From Clostridium fermenticellae (GTDB lineage: Bacteria; Bacillota; Clostridia; Clostridiales; Clostridiaceae): DNA of 64,000 bases. Below are positions 19,074-28,239 of this stretch, in pieces. The notes under the pieces are model-generated. The model was not told the DNA's origin. It made no database searches and saw only the letters and a list, made by a program, of their open reading frames with translations. Position numbers and translations under genes: made by a program. Location of the stretch: contig NZ_CP032416.1 of NCBI RefSeq assembly GCF_003600355.1, positions 330,183 through 394,182 on the forward strand. Reading direction: 5' to 3'. Within the stretch, counting starts at the first letter, position 1. Every line of letters starts with the position of its first letter.

Positions 19074-20339
19074 ATGGAAAGAATATTATATCATATAAAT
19101 AGTATACTTAAAAAAGGATTTTTTAGTATATTTGGCGCAGGTGTAATCAATAAAATAGTTCAATTTGGTATGGTAATTGTTATTGTAAGAATTTTACCAA
19201 AAGATATTTATGGAAGTTATGCATATGCTCAAAATATATTGAGCTTATTTATGGTTATACAAGGGTTAGGTGCAGTACCTGCAATATTACAATTTGTATC
19301 TGAAAGAGATGATGAAACTGAAAAATTAAGATATTTTAAATATGGTTTATACTTTGGGATATGTGCGAATTTTATTTTATGTTTTATAATTATAATCTTT
19401 TCACTTAAATACGAATTTCCTATAAAATATAGTAATTATATACTTTTAAAACTTAGCTTTTTACCACTGCTTTCAATTTTATATGATATTTTTCAAGTAT
19501 ACTTTAGGGCTACATTGAGAAATAATGAATTTTCTTTTATTTCTATAGTAAATACTATATTATGTTTTATTGGAAATGTAGTATTAGGTAGAATGTTAGG
19601 ATTAACAGGAATTATAATAGGAAATTATATTGCGTATTTCTTATCTATTTTAATAAGTATGTATTTATTGAAAAGTACTTTATGCAAATTTAAAAGTATT
19701 AAATTTCTGAGTTTAAGTGAAAAAAAGGTATTTAATACTTATGCCATAATAACCTCATTAACTAATTCTATATCTCAAATTTTATATATAATTGATACAT
19801 TTCTAGTTGGTATGATTATAAAAAATCAAGAGATAGTAGCATCATATAAAGCGGCAACTCAGGTGCCATTTGCATTAAACTTTATACCATTATCAATAAT
19901 GATGTTTGTATATCCCTATTTTGCGAAAAATTATTTAAACAGATTATGGATAAGGGAAAAATATAAGATGATACAAATATACTTATCTATTTTAAATGTT
20001 ATTATAGTGGTCCCAAGTTGTATATTTGCACCATATATAATAAAAATTATATATGGTAATAATTATTCAGATTGTGTATTTATATTTAGAGTATTAATGT
20101 TTGGATATTTCATAGCAGGTACATTCAGAATTCCTGGGGGAAATGTATTAGCAAGTATAAGAAACGTCAAAATTAATTTTTATAATTCAATTATATCTGG
20201 TATCGTTAACGTATTACTAGATATATATTTAATAAAAAAATATGGTGCAATAGGTGCTGCATATACAACATTAATTGTATTCATAATATCATCTATAATT
20301 TCTAATTTATTTATTTACAAGTATTTAAGAGATAAGTAA
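19074..20339 (+). CDS. Wzx-like polysaccharide flippase (MATE/MOP superfamily)
   Basis: 421 aa with twelve to fourteen helices. The N-terminal FSIFGAGVINKIVQFGMVIVIVRILPKDIYGSYAYAQNILS matches the polysaccharide-transporter (PST) start, and a central IIDTFLVGMIIKNQEIVASYKAATQVP is typical of this family. It moves the lipid-linked repeat unit across the membrane, between the cytoplasmic glycosyltransferases and the external polymerase. It is the last gene of the very AT-rich part; a 126-bp spacer separates it from rfbB. Confidence 0.85.
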   Translation: MERILYHINSILKKGFFSIFGAGVINKIVQFGMVIVIVRILPKDIYGSYAYAQNILSLFMVIQGLGAVPAILQFVSERDDETEKLRYFKYGLYFGICANFILCFIIIIFSLKYEFPIKYSNYILLKLSFLPLLSILYDIFQVYFRATLRNNEFSFISIVNTILCFIGNVVLGRMLGLTGIIIGNYIAYFLSILISMYLLKSTLCKFKSIKFLSLSEKKVFNTYAIITSLTNSISQILYIIDTFLVGMIIKNQEIVASYKAATQVPFALNFIPLSIMMFVYPYFAKNYLNRLWIREKYKMIQIYLSILNVIIVVPSCIFAPYIIKIIYGNNYSDCVFIFRVLMFGYFIAGTFRIPGGNVLASIRNVKINFYNSIISGIVNVLLDIYLIKKYGAIGAAYTTLIVFIISSIISNLFIYKYLRDK

Positions 20340-20465
20340 TGAATAATTACAATAAATCAAATTGATATTATCTAAAAAGAAAAATAAACACATTAAAATG
20401 TATGTTCTAACACCCACAATAGTAAAAAGTAATATGCAAAATAATTCAATACTGAGGAGAATATT

Positions 20466-21515
20466 ATGGATACTTATTTAGTAACTGGCGGAGCAGGTTT
20501 TATAGGCTCTAATTTTATTCATTATATGTTAAAGAAATATGATGATATTAAAGTCATAAACTTAGACAAGCTCACTTATGCAGGTAACCTTGAAAATTTA
20601 AAATCATTAAATGAGAATTCAAATTACACCTTCGTTGAGGGTGATATATGTGATTCAAATATTGTGAATGATTTATTTCAAAAATATGATATAGATTTTG
20701 TTGTAAACTTTGCAGCTGAATCTCATGTTGACAGAAGTATACTTGAACCTGAAGTGTTTATTAGGACAAATGTCCTTGGTACTGTAATATTATTAAATGC
20801 TGCAAAAAGTGCATGGTCTGATGGAAATAACTTTAAGATTGGCAAAAAATATATTCAAATTTCGACTGATGAAGTGTATGGATCACTTGGGAAAACAGGA
20901 TATTTTAAAGAAAACACACCGCTTTGTCCTCACAGTCCATATTCTTCAAGCAAGGCATCTGCTGATCTTATGGTAAAAGCTTATTATGATACATATAAAA
21001 TGCCGGTTAATATAACAAGGTGTTCAAATAATTATGGACCATATCAATTTCCAGAGAAACTGATACCGCTTATTATAAACAATTGTTTAAATAAAAGTGA
21101 ACTTCCCGTTTATGGAGATGGACTTAATATAAGGGATTGGCTTTATGTAGAAGATCACTGCAAGGCAATAGACATGGTTATTAATAAAGGGAAACTCGGA
21201 CAGGTTTATAATATTGGAGGTCATAATGAGAGGACAAATATACATATTGTAAAAACTATAATATCTTATATACATGATAAAGTGGATTCTTTAGTAACAG
21301 AAGATTTAATAAAGTATGTACAGGATAGAAAAGGTCATGACAGGAGATACGGAATAGATCCGTCTAAAATAAAAACAGAACTTGGCTGGTACCCGGAAAC
21401 TAAATTTGAAGACGGAATAGTAAAAACAATAGAATGGTATCTTCAAAATAATGACTGGATGGAGAGTGTTACATCAGGAAACTATCAGAAATATTATAAA
21501 GAGATGTATTCTTAG
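20466..21515 (+). CDS. rfbB: dTDP-glucose 4,6-dehydratase
   Basis: 349 aa short-chain dehydrogenase. NAD-binding TGGAGFIGSNF at the N-terminus, NFAAESHVDRS, the TDEVYG catalytic strand, and YSSSKASAD with the catalytic Tyr-Lys pair, followed by RCSNNYGPYQFPEKL and RDWLYVEDHC. It makes dTDP-4-keto-6-deoxyglucose, the branch point for dTDP-L-rhamnose. GAGGAGA lies before the ATG. Codon and base use are less AT-rich than in the preceding glycosyltransferase block. Confidence 0.95.
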   Translation: MDTYLVTGGAGFIGSNFIHYMLKKYDDIKVINLDKLTYAGNLENLKSLNENSNYTFVEGDICDSNIVNDLFQKYDIDFVVNFAAESHVDRSILEPEVFIRTNVLGTVILLNAAKSAWSDGNNFKIGKKYIQISTDEVYGSLGKTGYFKENTPLCPHSPYSSSKASADLMVKAYYDTYKMPVNITRCSNNYGPYQFPEKLIPLIINNCLNKSELPVYGDGLNIRDWLYVEDHCKAIDMVINKGKLGQVYNIGGHNERTNIHIVKTIISYIHDKVDSLVTEDLIKYVQDRKGHDRRYGIDPSKIKTELGWYPETKFEDGIVKTIEWYLQNNDWMESVTSGNYQKYYKEMYS

Positions 21516-21524
21516 GTAAAGCAT

Positions 21525-21572
21525 TATAGGGTTTACAAGTCTAAGTTAAACTTGCATACATAAAACCCTATA
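21525..21572. repeat. Short inverted-repeat element, copy A (rfbB-rfbC spacer)
   Basis: 48 bp bounded by TATAGGGTTT and AAACCCTATA; inside is a copy of the AGTCTAAGTT / AACTTGCATA motif seen in longer copies. It starts 9 bp after the rfbB stop. Confidence 0.75.
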
Positions 21573-21615
21573 TTGTATTTATAAATAGTTAAAATATTTT
21601 TAAGGAAGAGATTGT

Positions 21616-22179
21616 ATGGGAAAATTTAAGATAGTTAATACAAATATAGATGGCTTGGTAATCATTGAAATGGGAGTTTTTGGAGACAACAGGGGTTACT
21701 TCATGGAAACATATAATGAAAAGGAATTTAAAGAACTTGGACTTGATATGTCTTTTGTACAGGATAATCAATCTAAATCAAGAAAAGGAGTTCTTAGAGG
21801 ACTGCATTTTCAAAAAAATCATCCTCAGGGAAAACTTGTAAGAGTGATAAGGGGAGAAGTATTTGATGCTGCGGTCGATTTAAGGGAAAACTCTAAAACC
21901 TTTGGAAAATGGTATGGTGTTATATTAAGTGAAGAAAATAAGAAACAATTTTATATACCGGAAGGATTTGCACATGGCTTTTTAACTTTATCAGATGAAG
22001 CAGAATTTACATATAAATGCACAGATTTTTATCATCCGGAAGATGAAGGTGGGGTTATGTGGAAGGATACTTCTATAGACATAAAATGGCCTATTAAAGA
22101 TATTAAAGAATTAATATTATCGGATAAAGATAAAAAATGGCCAGTACTTTCGAAACTTAATTTTGCGTTTAAATTATAA
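21616..22179 (+). CDS. rfbC: dTDP-4-dehydrorhamnose 3,5-epimerase
   Basis: 187 aa cupin-fold enzyme. FGDNRGYFMETYNEKEF, FVQDNQSKSRKGVLRGLHFQ (catalytic His), VRVIRGEVFDAAVDLRENSKTFGKW and the YIPEGFAHGFLTLSDEAEFTYKC block are all present. It epimerises C3 and C5 of the RfbB product before RfbD reduction. Start ATG with AAGGAAGAG upstream. Order rfbB-rfbC-rfbA-rfbD with repeat elements in each spacer. Confidence 0.95.
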   Translation: MGKFKIVNTNIDGLVIIEMGVFGDNRGYFMETYNEKEFKELGLDMSFVQDNQSKSRKGVLRGLHFQKNHPQGKLVRVIRGEVFDAAVDLRENSKTFGKWYGVILSEENKKQFYIPEGFAHGFLTLSDEAEFTYKCTDFYHPEDEGGVMWKDTSIDIKWPIKDIKELILSDKDKKWPVLSKLNFAFKL

Positions 22180-22284
22180 TAGGGTTTGTAATTCCAAGCT
22201 TAGACTTACTAGAAATTTTTTACGTGACGTATTTTAGAAATTCCGGCTGGAGCATGAGTCAAGCTTTCATTTATAAATCCTATA
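22179..22284. repeat. Inverted-repeat element, copy B (rfbC-rfbA spacer)
   Basis: 106 bp with outer ends TAATAGGGTTT and AAATCCTATA. It contains the shared internal block ACTAGAAATTTTTTACGTGACGT and arms of the type AAGCTTAGACTT / GAGTCAAGCTTTC. It begins at the rfbC stop codon and fills most of the spacer. Confidence 0.8.
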
Positions 22285-22306
22285 AATAAAGTTTGGGGGA
22301 TAAAAG

Positions 22307-23167
22307 ATGAAAGGAATAATACTTGCAGGAGGGTCCGGTACAAGGCTTTATCCAATGACTAAGGCAATTTCAAAACAGATAATTCCAGTGTATGATAAAC
22401 CCATGATATACTATCCGCTTTCTGTACTCATGCTTGCGGGAATACGTGATATTTTAATTATATCAACTCCAAGGGACATAAAGGCATTTGAAGAACTTTT
22501 AGGAGATGGAAATCAGTTTGGACTTAATTTTGAGTATAGAATTCAGGAGAAACCAAATGGACTTGCAGAAGCGTTTATACTTGGAGAAGAATTTATTGGA
22601 CAAGATAGGGTTGCTTTGGTGCTTGGTGATAATGTATTTTATGGATATGGTTTTACAGAAAGACTTGAAAGGGCAGCAAATAGACCAGATGGGGCTACCA
22701 TATTTGGGTATCATGTAAGTAATCCAAAAGCTTTTGGTGTGGTTGAATTTGATTGTAATTCAAACGTTATGTCCATAGAAGAAAAACCTGAAAATCCAAA
22801 ATCCAACTATGCCGTTCCGGGACTTTACTTTTATGACAACGATGTAATTGGCATAGCAAAAAACTTAACACCATCAAAAAGAGGAGAACTTGAGATAACA
22901 GATGTAAACTTGGAATATTTAAGAAGAGGAAAACTCAAGGTAGAATTATTCGGAAGGGGAATGGCATGGCTTGATACAGGTACACCACAGGGACTATTAA
23001 ATGCAGCAAACTTTGTTGAAGCAGTTCAAACAAGACAGGGGCTGTACGTTGCCTGCATAGAAGAAATAGCATACAGAAAAGGATTTATAAATGAAGATAA
23101 GCTTATAAAATTGGCAGAACCACTATCGAAAGTTGATTATGGTAAATATCTTTTAAGCCTGATATAG
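22307..23167 (+). CDS. rfbA: Glucose-1-phosphate thymidylyltransferase
   Basis: 286 aa. N-terminal [27 protein letters not shown] is the RmlA nucleotide/phosphate-binding signature; [36 protein letters not shown] and [22 protein letters not shown] follow. It makes dTDP-glucose, the first step of the rhamnose pathway. Its TAG stop lies inside the TATAGGG end of repeat copy C, so element and gene end are fused. Confidence 0.95.
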   Translation: MKGIILAGGSGTRLYPMTKAISKQIIPVYDKPMIYYPLSVLMLAGIRDILIISTPRDIKAFEELLGDGNQFGLNFEYRIQEKPNGLAEAFILGEEFIGQDRVALVLGDNVFYGYGFTERLERAANRPDGATIFGYHVSNPKAFGVVEFDCNSNVMSIEEKPENPKSNYAVPGLYFYDNDVIGIAKNLTPSKRGELEITDVNLEYLRRGKLKVELFGRGMAWLDTGTPQGLLNAANFVEAVQTRQGLYVACIEEIAYRKGFINEDKLIKLAEPLSKVDYGKYLLSLI

Positions 23168-23385
23168 GGTTTATAAATGAAAAGTTAATCCATACCCCGG
23201 GAGATGCTGCCAAAATCCGGTATTTTGAAAATCTTAGTAGATTTTATATGTTTGAGCCTGCGAGTTTATAAAATCTACTAAGATTTTTATAAATACGAAC
23301 TTAGACTTACTAGAAATTTTTTACGTGACGAATTTTGAAAATGTCAAATGGAGTATAACTTAAGTTTTCATTTATAAACCATATA
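23163..23385. repeat. Long inverted-repeat element, copy C (rfbA-rfbD spacer)
   Basis: 223 bp with ends TATAGGGTTTATAAATG and CATTTATAAACCATATA. The core is a perfect 21-bp stem (23228-23248 with 23267-23287) closed by the loop TGTTTGAGCCTGCGAGTT. The TACCCCGGGAGATGCTG block near the left end recurs at 41.5 kb and 44.6 kb. It should fold into a large hairpin in the rfb mRNA. Confidence 0.85.
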
Positions 23386-23432
23386 AAAGGTGAATAGTAT
23401 TGTAAAAATTTATGAATTTGGAGTGAAGCTTA

Positions 23433-24314
23433 GTGAAACTATTGATTACGGGTGCAAAAGGACAACTTGGAAGACAGATAACTTCAATGATAGAAAATAA
23501 AAGATCAAGACTTGGAGATATAGATAAGATTTATTATGATGCAGAGCTTAAAAGTTTAAGCTCAAAGGAACTTGACATAACCAGATTAGAGGATGTATTA
23601 GAACTTACACATGATTTTAAACCGGATGCAATCATAAATTGTGCGGCATATACAAATGTTGACAAATGTGAGACAGACATGGATAACGCATTTAAAGTAA
23701 ATGCACTTGGTGCCAGAAATTTAGCAATAGCGGCGGATAAGATACATTCTAAAATATTACAGGTGTCTACTGACTATGTGTTTGATGGAAATTCAAAATC
23801 ACCTGTACGAGAATATGAAGTGCCTTCACCCGAAAGCGTATATGGGAAAACAAAACTTTTGGGTGAAGGATATATTAGAAATTTCTGCGGACAGTATTTT
23901 ATAGTAAGAACGGCATGGCTCTATGGAAGATATGGTAAAAATTTTGTGTATACTATAATGAATGCTGGTAAAGATAAAGGACATCTGAATGTTGTGAATG
24001 ATCAAATTGGAAATCCTACTAATGCCGAGGATTTAGCATACCACATTCTTAAAATAATACGTACTAATGAATACGGTATTTATCACTGCACCGGGAAAAA
24101 TGAGTGCAGCTGGTACGACTTTGCATGTAAAATTATAGAATACAGTAGAATAAATTGTAAGGTCTATCCTATGACATCTGACAAACTGGATAGAGCAGCC
24201 AAAAGACCGGCTTATTCCTCACTGGATAATATGATGCTGCGTTTAACTGTTGGAGATGAAATGCGTCCATGGGATATGGCATTAAAGGATTTCATAAATA
24301 CTAATATACTTTAG
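23433..24314 (+). CDS. rfbD: dTDP-4-dehydrorhamnose reductase
   Basis: 293 aa, GTG start (GGAGTGAAG upstream). Rossmann motif LITGAKGQLGRQ, then INCAAYTNVDKCE, VSTDYVFDG and the catalytic YGKTKLLGE (Tyr-Lys). The C-terminal RAAKRPAYSSLDN and MALKDFI are typical of RmlD. It performs the last step to dTDP-L-rhamnose. The 3' end overlaps the convergent sigma-factor gene by 14 bp. Confidence 0.93.
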   Translation: MKLLITGAKGQLGRQITSMIENKRSRLGDIDKIYYDAELKSLSSKELDITRLEDVLELTHDFKPDAIINCAAYTNVDKCETDMDNAFKVNALGARNLAIAADKIHSKILQVSTDYVFDGNSKSPVREYEVPSPESVYGKTKLLGEGYIRNFCGQYFIVRTAWLYGRYGKNFVYTIMNAGKDKGHLNVVNDQIGNPTNAEDLAYHILKIIRTNEYGIYHCTGKNECSWYDFACKIIEYSRINCKVYPMTSDKLDRAAKRPAYSSLDNMMLRLTVGDEMRPWDMALKDFINTNIL

Positions 24315-24897
24315 TCATTATCTTTTTCAATTTTAAAAGACACAATTTCTTCTTTTGTTTAACTGAAGGGTATGTTAAATTATTACATCTGGCATACTCT
24401 TTTAAATTTTTTCTGTCAAAATAAAACCATTTAATTAATTTCTTTTCGTCGGGAGAAAGAAATTCTATTGCTTTGCTTAAAGCAGCAGCCTCTTCTTTAG
24501 ATATGAATTCGTTTTCTATATTTTGTGAAGAAGATATGCAGTCAATAAGTGCCGTATCTTCGCAGACATTGATATACAGGCTTGTCTCAAATTTTTCTTT
24601 ATTGTTTTTCAGTGTGCAGTTTCGAAGATTGTATTTTAAAGAATTTAATATGCACCTGCAGGCATAACTGCTAAAGTTTGTCGTAGAAGATTTTTTTAAA
24701 TCGTATTTTCTTACGGCATTTATAAGAGATAAATTGCAAATTTGAATTAAATCATTTAAATCATAACCGTTTATATAAAAAGAAACGGCCGTCTTGTGGA
24801 TAAAACCCTTATACATGTCTAAAATTGCTGTCATAGCTTCCTTGTTGCCATTTTGAGCCTCAAATAATGAGGCTTTTAATATCTTTTTATTATTCAT
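24301..24897 (-). CDS. Small sigma-70-family-like RNA polymerase sigma factor
   Basis: 198 aa. It has a region-2-like helix set (ILDMYKGFIHKTAVSFYINGYDLNDLIQICNLSLINAVRKYD...FSSYACRCILNSLKY) and a C-terminal region-4-like helix-turn-helix (AIEFLSPDEKKLIKWFYFDRKNLKEYARCNNLTYPSVKQKKK). Such proteins direct polymerase to a special promoter set. Three small genes upstream on the same strand encode YvrJ, DUF2922 and DUF1659 proteins; in Bacillus YvrJ neighbours the SigO/RsoA split sigma genes, so a link is plausible. GGAG lies upstream of the ATG. Confidence 0.7.
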   Translation of the reverse strand: MNNKKILKASLFEAQNGNKEAMTAILDMYKGFIHKTAVSFYINGYDLNDLIQICNLSLINAVRKYDLKKSSTTNFSSYACRCILNSLKYNLRNCTLKNNKEKFETSLYINVCEDTALIDCISSSQNIENEFISKEEAAALSKAIEFLSPDEKKLIKWFYFDRKNLKEYARCNNLTYPSVKQKKKLCLLKLKKIMTKVY

Positions 24898-25132
24898 AGA
24901 AAATCATCTCCTATCTTAAATTGTAATATATCGACATAGATATATTAACATGGATTGGGTAAAAAATACAACAATTAAAGGAAAAAATTCAAAAAAAGAT
25001 AATATTGTTATAAAAAGTAGCATAAATTTAAAATAATATCAAATATTTTGAAAAATAACTTGCAACTTGTTAACAAAACAGAATAATATGTAAAATATAT
25101 ACTTGGATATAGGCGAATTTATTATAGAGTTT

Positions 25133-25281
25133 ACAAAATCTAAGCTTAACTTATGCATAGGTCGAGATTTCTAAAATTAAGGCACATTAAAAATTAAAAA
25201 ATTTTGTAGAAATTTTTTACGTGACGTATTTTGGAAATCCCGGCCGGGGCATAAGTTAAGCTTTCATCCATAAACTCTATA
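25133..25281. repeat. Inverted-repeat element, copy D
   Basis: 149 bp with ends TATAGAGTTT and AAACTCTATA. It contains GTAGAAATTTTTTACGTGACG and long arms (AAGCTTAACTTATGC near the left, GCATAAGTTAAGCTTTC near the right). It lies between YvrJ and the sigma gene. The rest of the 386-bp gap is AT-rich without a recognisable gene. Confidence 0.8.
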
Positions 25282-25283
25282 TG

Positions 25284-25427
25284 TTATTTTTTACTTATGA
25301 CATTGGAAAGATTATTTATACTGTTTGTCAGAATTTCGAGCTTGCCCTCAAATCTTACAAGAAGATAGATGGACACCGCTATTGGAAAACCAACATTACC
25401 TATTATACTAACCAGATCATTCCCCAT
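25284..25427 (-). CDS. YvrJ family small protein
   Basis: 47 aa, found by hand. It starts MGNDLVSIIGNVGFPIAVSI and continues into YLLVRFEGKLEILTNSINNLSN, the single-helix-plus-amphipathic-tail pattern of YvrJ proteins. Start ATG at 25427 with GGAGAG just upstream on the minus strand; the stop is immediately beside repeat copy D. YvrJ proteins are tiny, membrane-inserted and of unknown function, with a holin-like look. It lies 12 bp after the DUF2922 gene, so the three small genes likely form one transcript. Confidence 0.8.
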   Translation of the reverse strand: MGNDLVSIIGNVGFPIAVSIYLLVRFEGKLEILTNSINNLSNVISKK

Positions 25428-25439
25428 AAAATTCTCTCC

Positions 25440-25658
25440 TTACTTTATATCAAGTTGAGTTGTTGTTCTGTCAATTATAGAAGCGGAATCAACTGCCTGT
25501 ATATCACCATTCTTAGTCGAAAAAATGTTCTTTGCAACAATTATATCCATAGTAGATTTAACCTCAGCCTGGCTTACATCGTCCTTAACATTACCAACAC
25601 TTATAGAAGACTTTTTCCCTTCAGTAGTTAAAAAACTCATACTTAATGTTTTACTCAT
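25440..25658 (-). CDS. DUF2922 family protein
   Basis: 72 aa: LSMSFLTTEGKKSSISVGN at the N-terminus, then DDVSQAEVKSTMDIIVAKNIFST and VDSASIIDRTTTQLDI. This matches the small beta-rich DUF2922 pattern (function unknown). GGAGGT lies 9 nt before the ATG. It is almost always encoded beside DUF1659, as here. Sequence gives family only; no enzymatic residues are evident. Confidence 0.85.
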   Translation of the reverse strand: MSKTLSMSFLTTEGKKSSISVGNVKDDVSQAEVKSTMDIIVAKNIFSTKNGDIQAVDSASIIDRTTTQLDIK

Positions 25659-25708
25659 AAAAACATACCTCCAATAATTTAAATTTTTATTTATAAACCC
25701 AATAAGAC

Positions 25709-25933
25709 TTATGCGTTGATGAGTACACTTTCCTGTTCTACAAGAAGTTCATTTAAAGTCACTCCAAGAAGTATCTCAAACTGTTTTGCCACATCGTACA
25801 TGTCTTGATCTGCTGCATTTGGCTTTATGTTTGCGAAGCTTTGCCTTTTAATTATGTCCTTTCCATTTTTGTTCACACCTGCCTTGTATTTTAAAACAAG
25901 TGTGTTTTGAAGTTTAGTTGAATTTGCTGCCAT
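25709..25933 (-). CDS. DUF1659 family protein
   Basis: 74 aa from the ATG at 25933, chosen because AAAGGGG is about 9 nt upstream; an ATG 9 nt earlier would touch that site. Begins MAANSTKLQNTLVLKY, then KNGKDIIKRQSFANIKPNA and a C-terminal helix (VAKQFEILLGVTLNELLVEQES). First gene of the DUF1659-DUF2922-YvrJ set, divergent from the phosphoglycosyltransferase. Function unknown. Confidence 0.85.
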   Translation of the reverse strand: MAANSTKLQNTLVLKYKAGVNKNGKDIIKRQSFANIKPNAADQDMYDVAKQFEILLGVTLNELLVEQESVLINA

Positions 25934-26066
25934 ATTTAACATCCCCTTTCACTTAATATATAGGCTGTAATTTTAAAAAGGTATATAATTTAATGGTAAT
26001 TTAGAATAAAAATTGTTATAATTGTTATATTAAGTGCGTTTATTTAAGTGCTTTGGGGGAATTTGA

Positions 26067-27512
26067 ATGATAAGAGAAAATCAGAAATATATCAATAAAC
26101 TTTTAGTAGTATTAGATGCTGTGACTTTGCTTTTGTCTGTCAGAATTGCCTGGTATATAAGATTTAATACTGGTTTGCTGATGAGATATAAAGGTGAGTA
26201 TCCGCTGGAAAGATATTTTGTACCTCTAGCACTTATGGTTCCTGTGTATATAGTTTTGTACTATCTTTTTAAACTTTATTCTGCATATAGACACAGATCT
26301 ATTTTTGAAGAGACATTTAACCTTTTAAAAGCAAATATAGTAGGTGTACTTATATTTACTATGATACTTTATATATTTAAGTATGTGGATTATTCGAGAT
26401 ATATGATTGCAGTTTTTTTCATTGTAAATATTGTAATGACCTCTTTTGAAAGATGTATTATAAGATATGTATTAAGGTGTATTAGAAAAAAAGGTTATAA
26501 TTTAAAACATATATTGTTTGTTGGATTGAACTATGACACAGTTGATTTTATAAATAAAATTAAATCAAATAGACACTGGGGTTATAGTATACTTGGAATA
26601 TTGAGTGACTATTATGATGAAGATAAGGCAGATAGTAATAGTTACATGGCATTTGAAGAAGCTGCTGCGTGTTTAGACGGAGGCAGTATATTTGGAAAGA
26701 TAAATGAGCTTGACAGGTATCTTTCATCCTATGACGTGGATGAAGTATTTATAACACTGCCTTTTAAGGAGTATAACAAGCTTAATTCAATAATAGAGGT
26801 ATGTGAAAAAAATGGTGTAAAGGCACAGATAATACCGGAGTTTTCTAAGTTTCTGTCTTCCAAGCCTTATATAGAAAACATAGACGGAACTGCAGTTATA
26901 AGTATGAGATATATACCACTTGACAATATATTGAATAAAACATTAAAAAGGATATTTGATATAGTTCTTTCTGTATTTTTTATACTCTTGACCCTGCCAA
27001 TAACTATTCTTACGTGTATAATAATAAAATTGACATCACAGGGGCCTGTGATATTTAAACAGGAAAGGGTAGGACTTAACAAAAAGTCATTTACAATGTA
27101 TAAATTCAGGTCCATGAAAATCCAAAATAAAGAAGAAGAGAAATCTGAGTGGACAACTAAGGATGATTCACGTAAGACAAAATTTGGAGCATTTATAAGA
27201 AAGACAAGTATAGACGAGCTTCCGCAGTTTTTTAATGTCTTAAAAGGTGATATGAGCCTTGTTGGTCCAAGACCTGAAAGGCCATATTTTGTAGGAAAAT
27301 TCAAAGAAGAAATTCCTAAATATATGGTAAAACATCAGGTTCGCCCGGGAATAACGGGATGGGCGCAGGTAAATGGCTGGAGAGGTGATACATCAATCGA
27401 AAAGAGAATAGAATGTGATATATTTTATATAGAAAACTGGAATTTTTGGTTTGATGTTAAGATAATGTTTTTAACTGTGTTTAAAGGGTTTGCAAACAAA
27501 AATGCATATTAA
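26067..27512 (+). CDS. Undecaprenyl-phosphate hexose-1-phosphate transferase (initiating PGT)
   Basis: 481 aa. Four or five N-terminal helices and a central Rossmann-like segment (HILFVGLNYDTVDF), then the catalytic bacterial sugar-transferase domain: KRIFDIVLSVFFILLTLPI re-entrant helix, RVGLNKKSFTMYKFRSM, the catalytic IDELPQFFNVLKGDMSLVGPRPERP (Asp-Glu pair) and RPGITGWAQVNG. It loads the first sugar phosphate onto undecaprenyl phosphate, and is the likely initiating enzyme of the locus although 1.7 kb beyond rfbD. Poly-G ribosome site GGGGGA. Confidence 0.9.
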   Translation: MIRENQKYINKLLVVLDAVTLLLSVRIAWYIRFNTGLLMRYKGEYPLERYFVPLALMVPVYIVLYYLFKLYSAYRHRSIFEETFNLLKANIVGVLIFTMILYIFKYVDYSRYMIAVFFIVNIVMTSFERCIIRYVLRCIRKKGYNLKHILFVGLNYDTVDFINKIKSNRHWGYSILGILSDYYDEDKADSNSYMAFEEAAACLDGGSIFGKINELDRYLSSYDVDEVFITLPFKEYNKLNSIIEVCEKNGVKAQIIPEFSKFLSSKPYIENIDGTAVISMRYIPLDNILNKTLKRIFDIVLSVFFILLTLPITILTCIIIKLTSQGPVIFKQERVGLNKKSFTMYKFRSMKIQNKEEEKSEWTTKDDSRKTKFGAFIRKTSIDELPQFFNVLKGDMSLVGPRPERPYFVGKFKEEIPKYMVKHQVRPGITGWAQVNGWRGDTSIEKRIECDIFYIENWNFWFDVKIMFLTVFKGFANKNAY

Positions 27513-27604
27513 AATACTTTTATGCATAAATTGGTTTTAAGTGGGAAATAATATTTTCTGACAGAGGAATAATATTTCCTAAATTTTAAGAGTGAGGAAT
27601 AATA

Positions 27605-28213
27605 ATGAGTAAATCTAATGGAAAAAAAGGATTATTAGTATTTATAGGTATTTTGATTATTGCAGTAGTTGTATTTATAGGTATGCTTTTTTCAGGAGCT
27701 TCGTATACTGCGAGTAAAGTTGGTTTATCTTCGGGAGTTATAGATAAACTTCAAACTGCCATACTTCAGACGGGTACTGTTGATTTAAATAGTGATGAAT
27801 TGAACCAAATAATAAATATGAATTTTGAGGCTAAAAAGTATTCTTCATTGACGGTTAAAGGTATAAAATCTGAGATAGAGGGAAGCAATGTAAATTTTAA
27901 TATACCTGTAAACTACAAGGGCATTAATTTACTTGTACGGGTTAAGGGAAATTTGACTTATGACTCGGGAATAAACTACAAGGTTTTAAAAGTGTATGCC
28001 GGGAAAATACCTGTATCTAAAAAATTGTTATTAGAAAAAATAGATAATAAACTTGGAAGTAAAGCTGCTGTAAAAGATGATACTATACACATAAATAGCG
28101 TCAGTATACCTGTAACAATAAAGTCGATAGATGTTAGAGATTCAAAAATCACAGTAAGTGTTGAAAAATTGACAGATCAAATTAAGAATAAACTGCAGTC
28201 TATGGAAAGGTAG
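27605..28213 (+). CDS. Membrane-anchored DUF2140/YpmS-like protein
   Basis: 202 aa. One N-terminal membrane helix (LLVFIGILIIAVVVFIGMLF), then an extracellular beta-rich domain with repeated short strands (LTVKGIKSEIEGSNVNFNIPVNYKGINLLVRVKGNL...). The architecture resembles YpmS-type DUF2140 proteins of Firmicutes, whose function is unknown. It may belong to the transcript of the preceding phosphoglycosyltransferase (92-bp spacer). The family assignment is moderate. Confidence 0.55.
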   Translation: MSKSNGKKGLLVFIGILIIAVVVFIGMLFSGASYTASKVGLSSGVIDKLQTAILQTGTVDLNSDELNQIINMNFEAKKYSSLTVKGIKSEIEGSNVNFNIPVNYKGINLLVRVKGNLTYDSGINYKVLKVYAGKIPVSKKLLLEKIDNKLGSKAAVKDDTIHINSVSIPVTIKSIDVRDSKITVSVEKLTDQIKNKLQSMER

Positions 28214-28239
28214 CTCTACTAAATTTAATATTAAAACAA

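Noticed and set aside
25281-25631. 116-codon plus-strand frame opposite the YvrJ and DUF2922 genes
   Set aside because: It is antisense to two recognisable small families with good ribosome sites, so it is a shadow.
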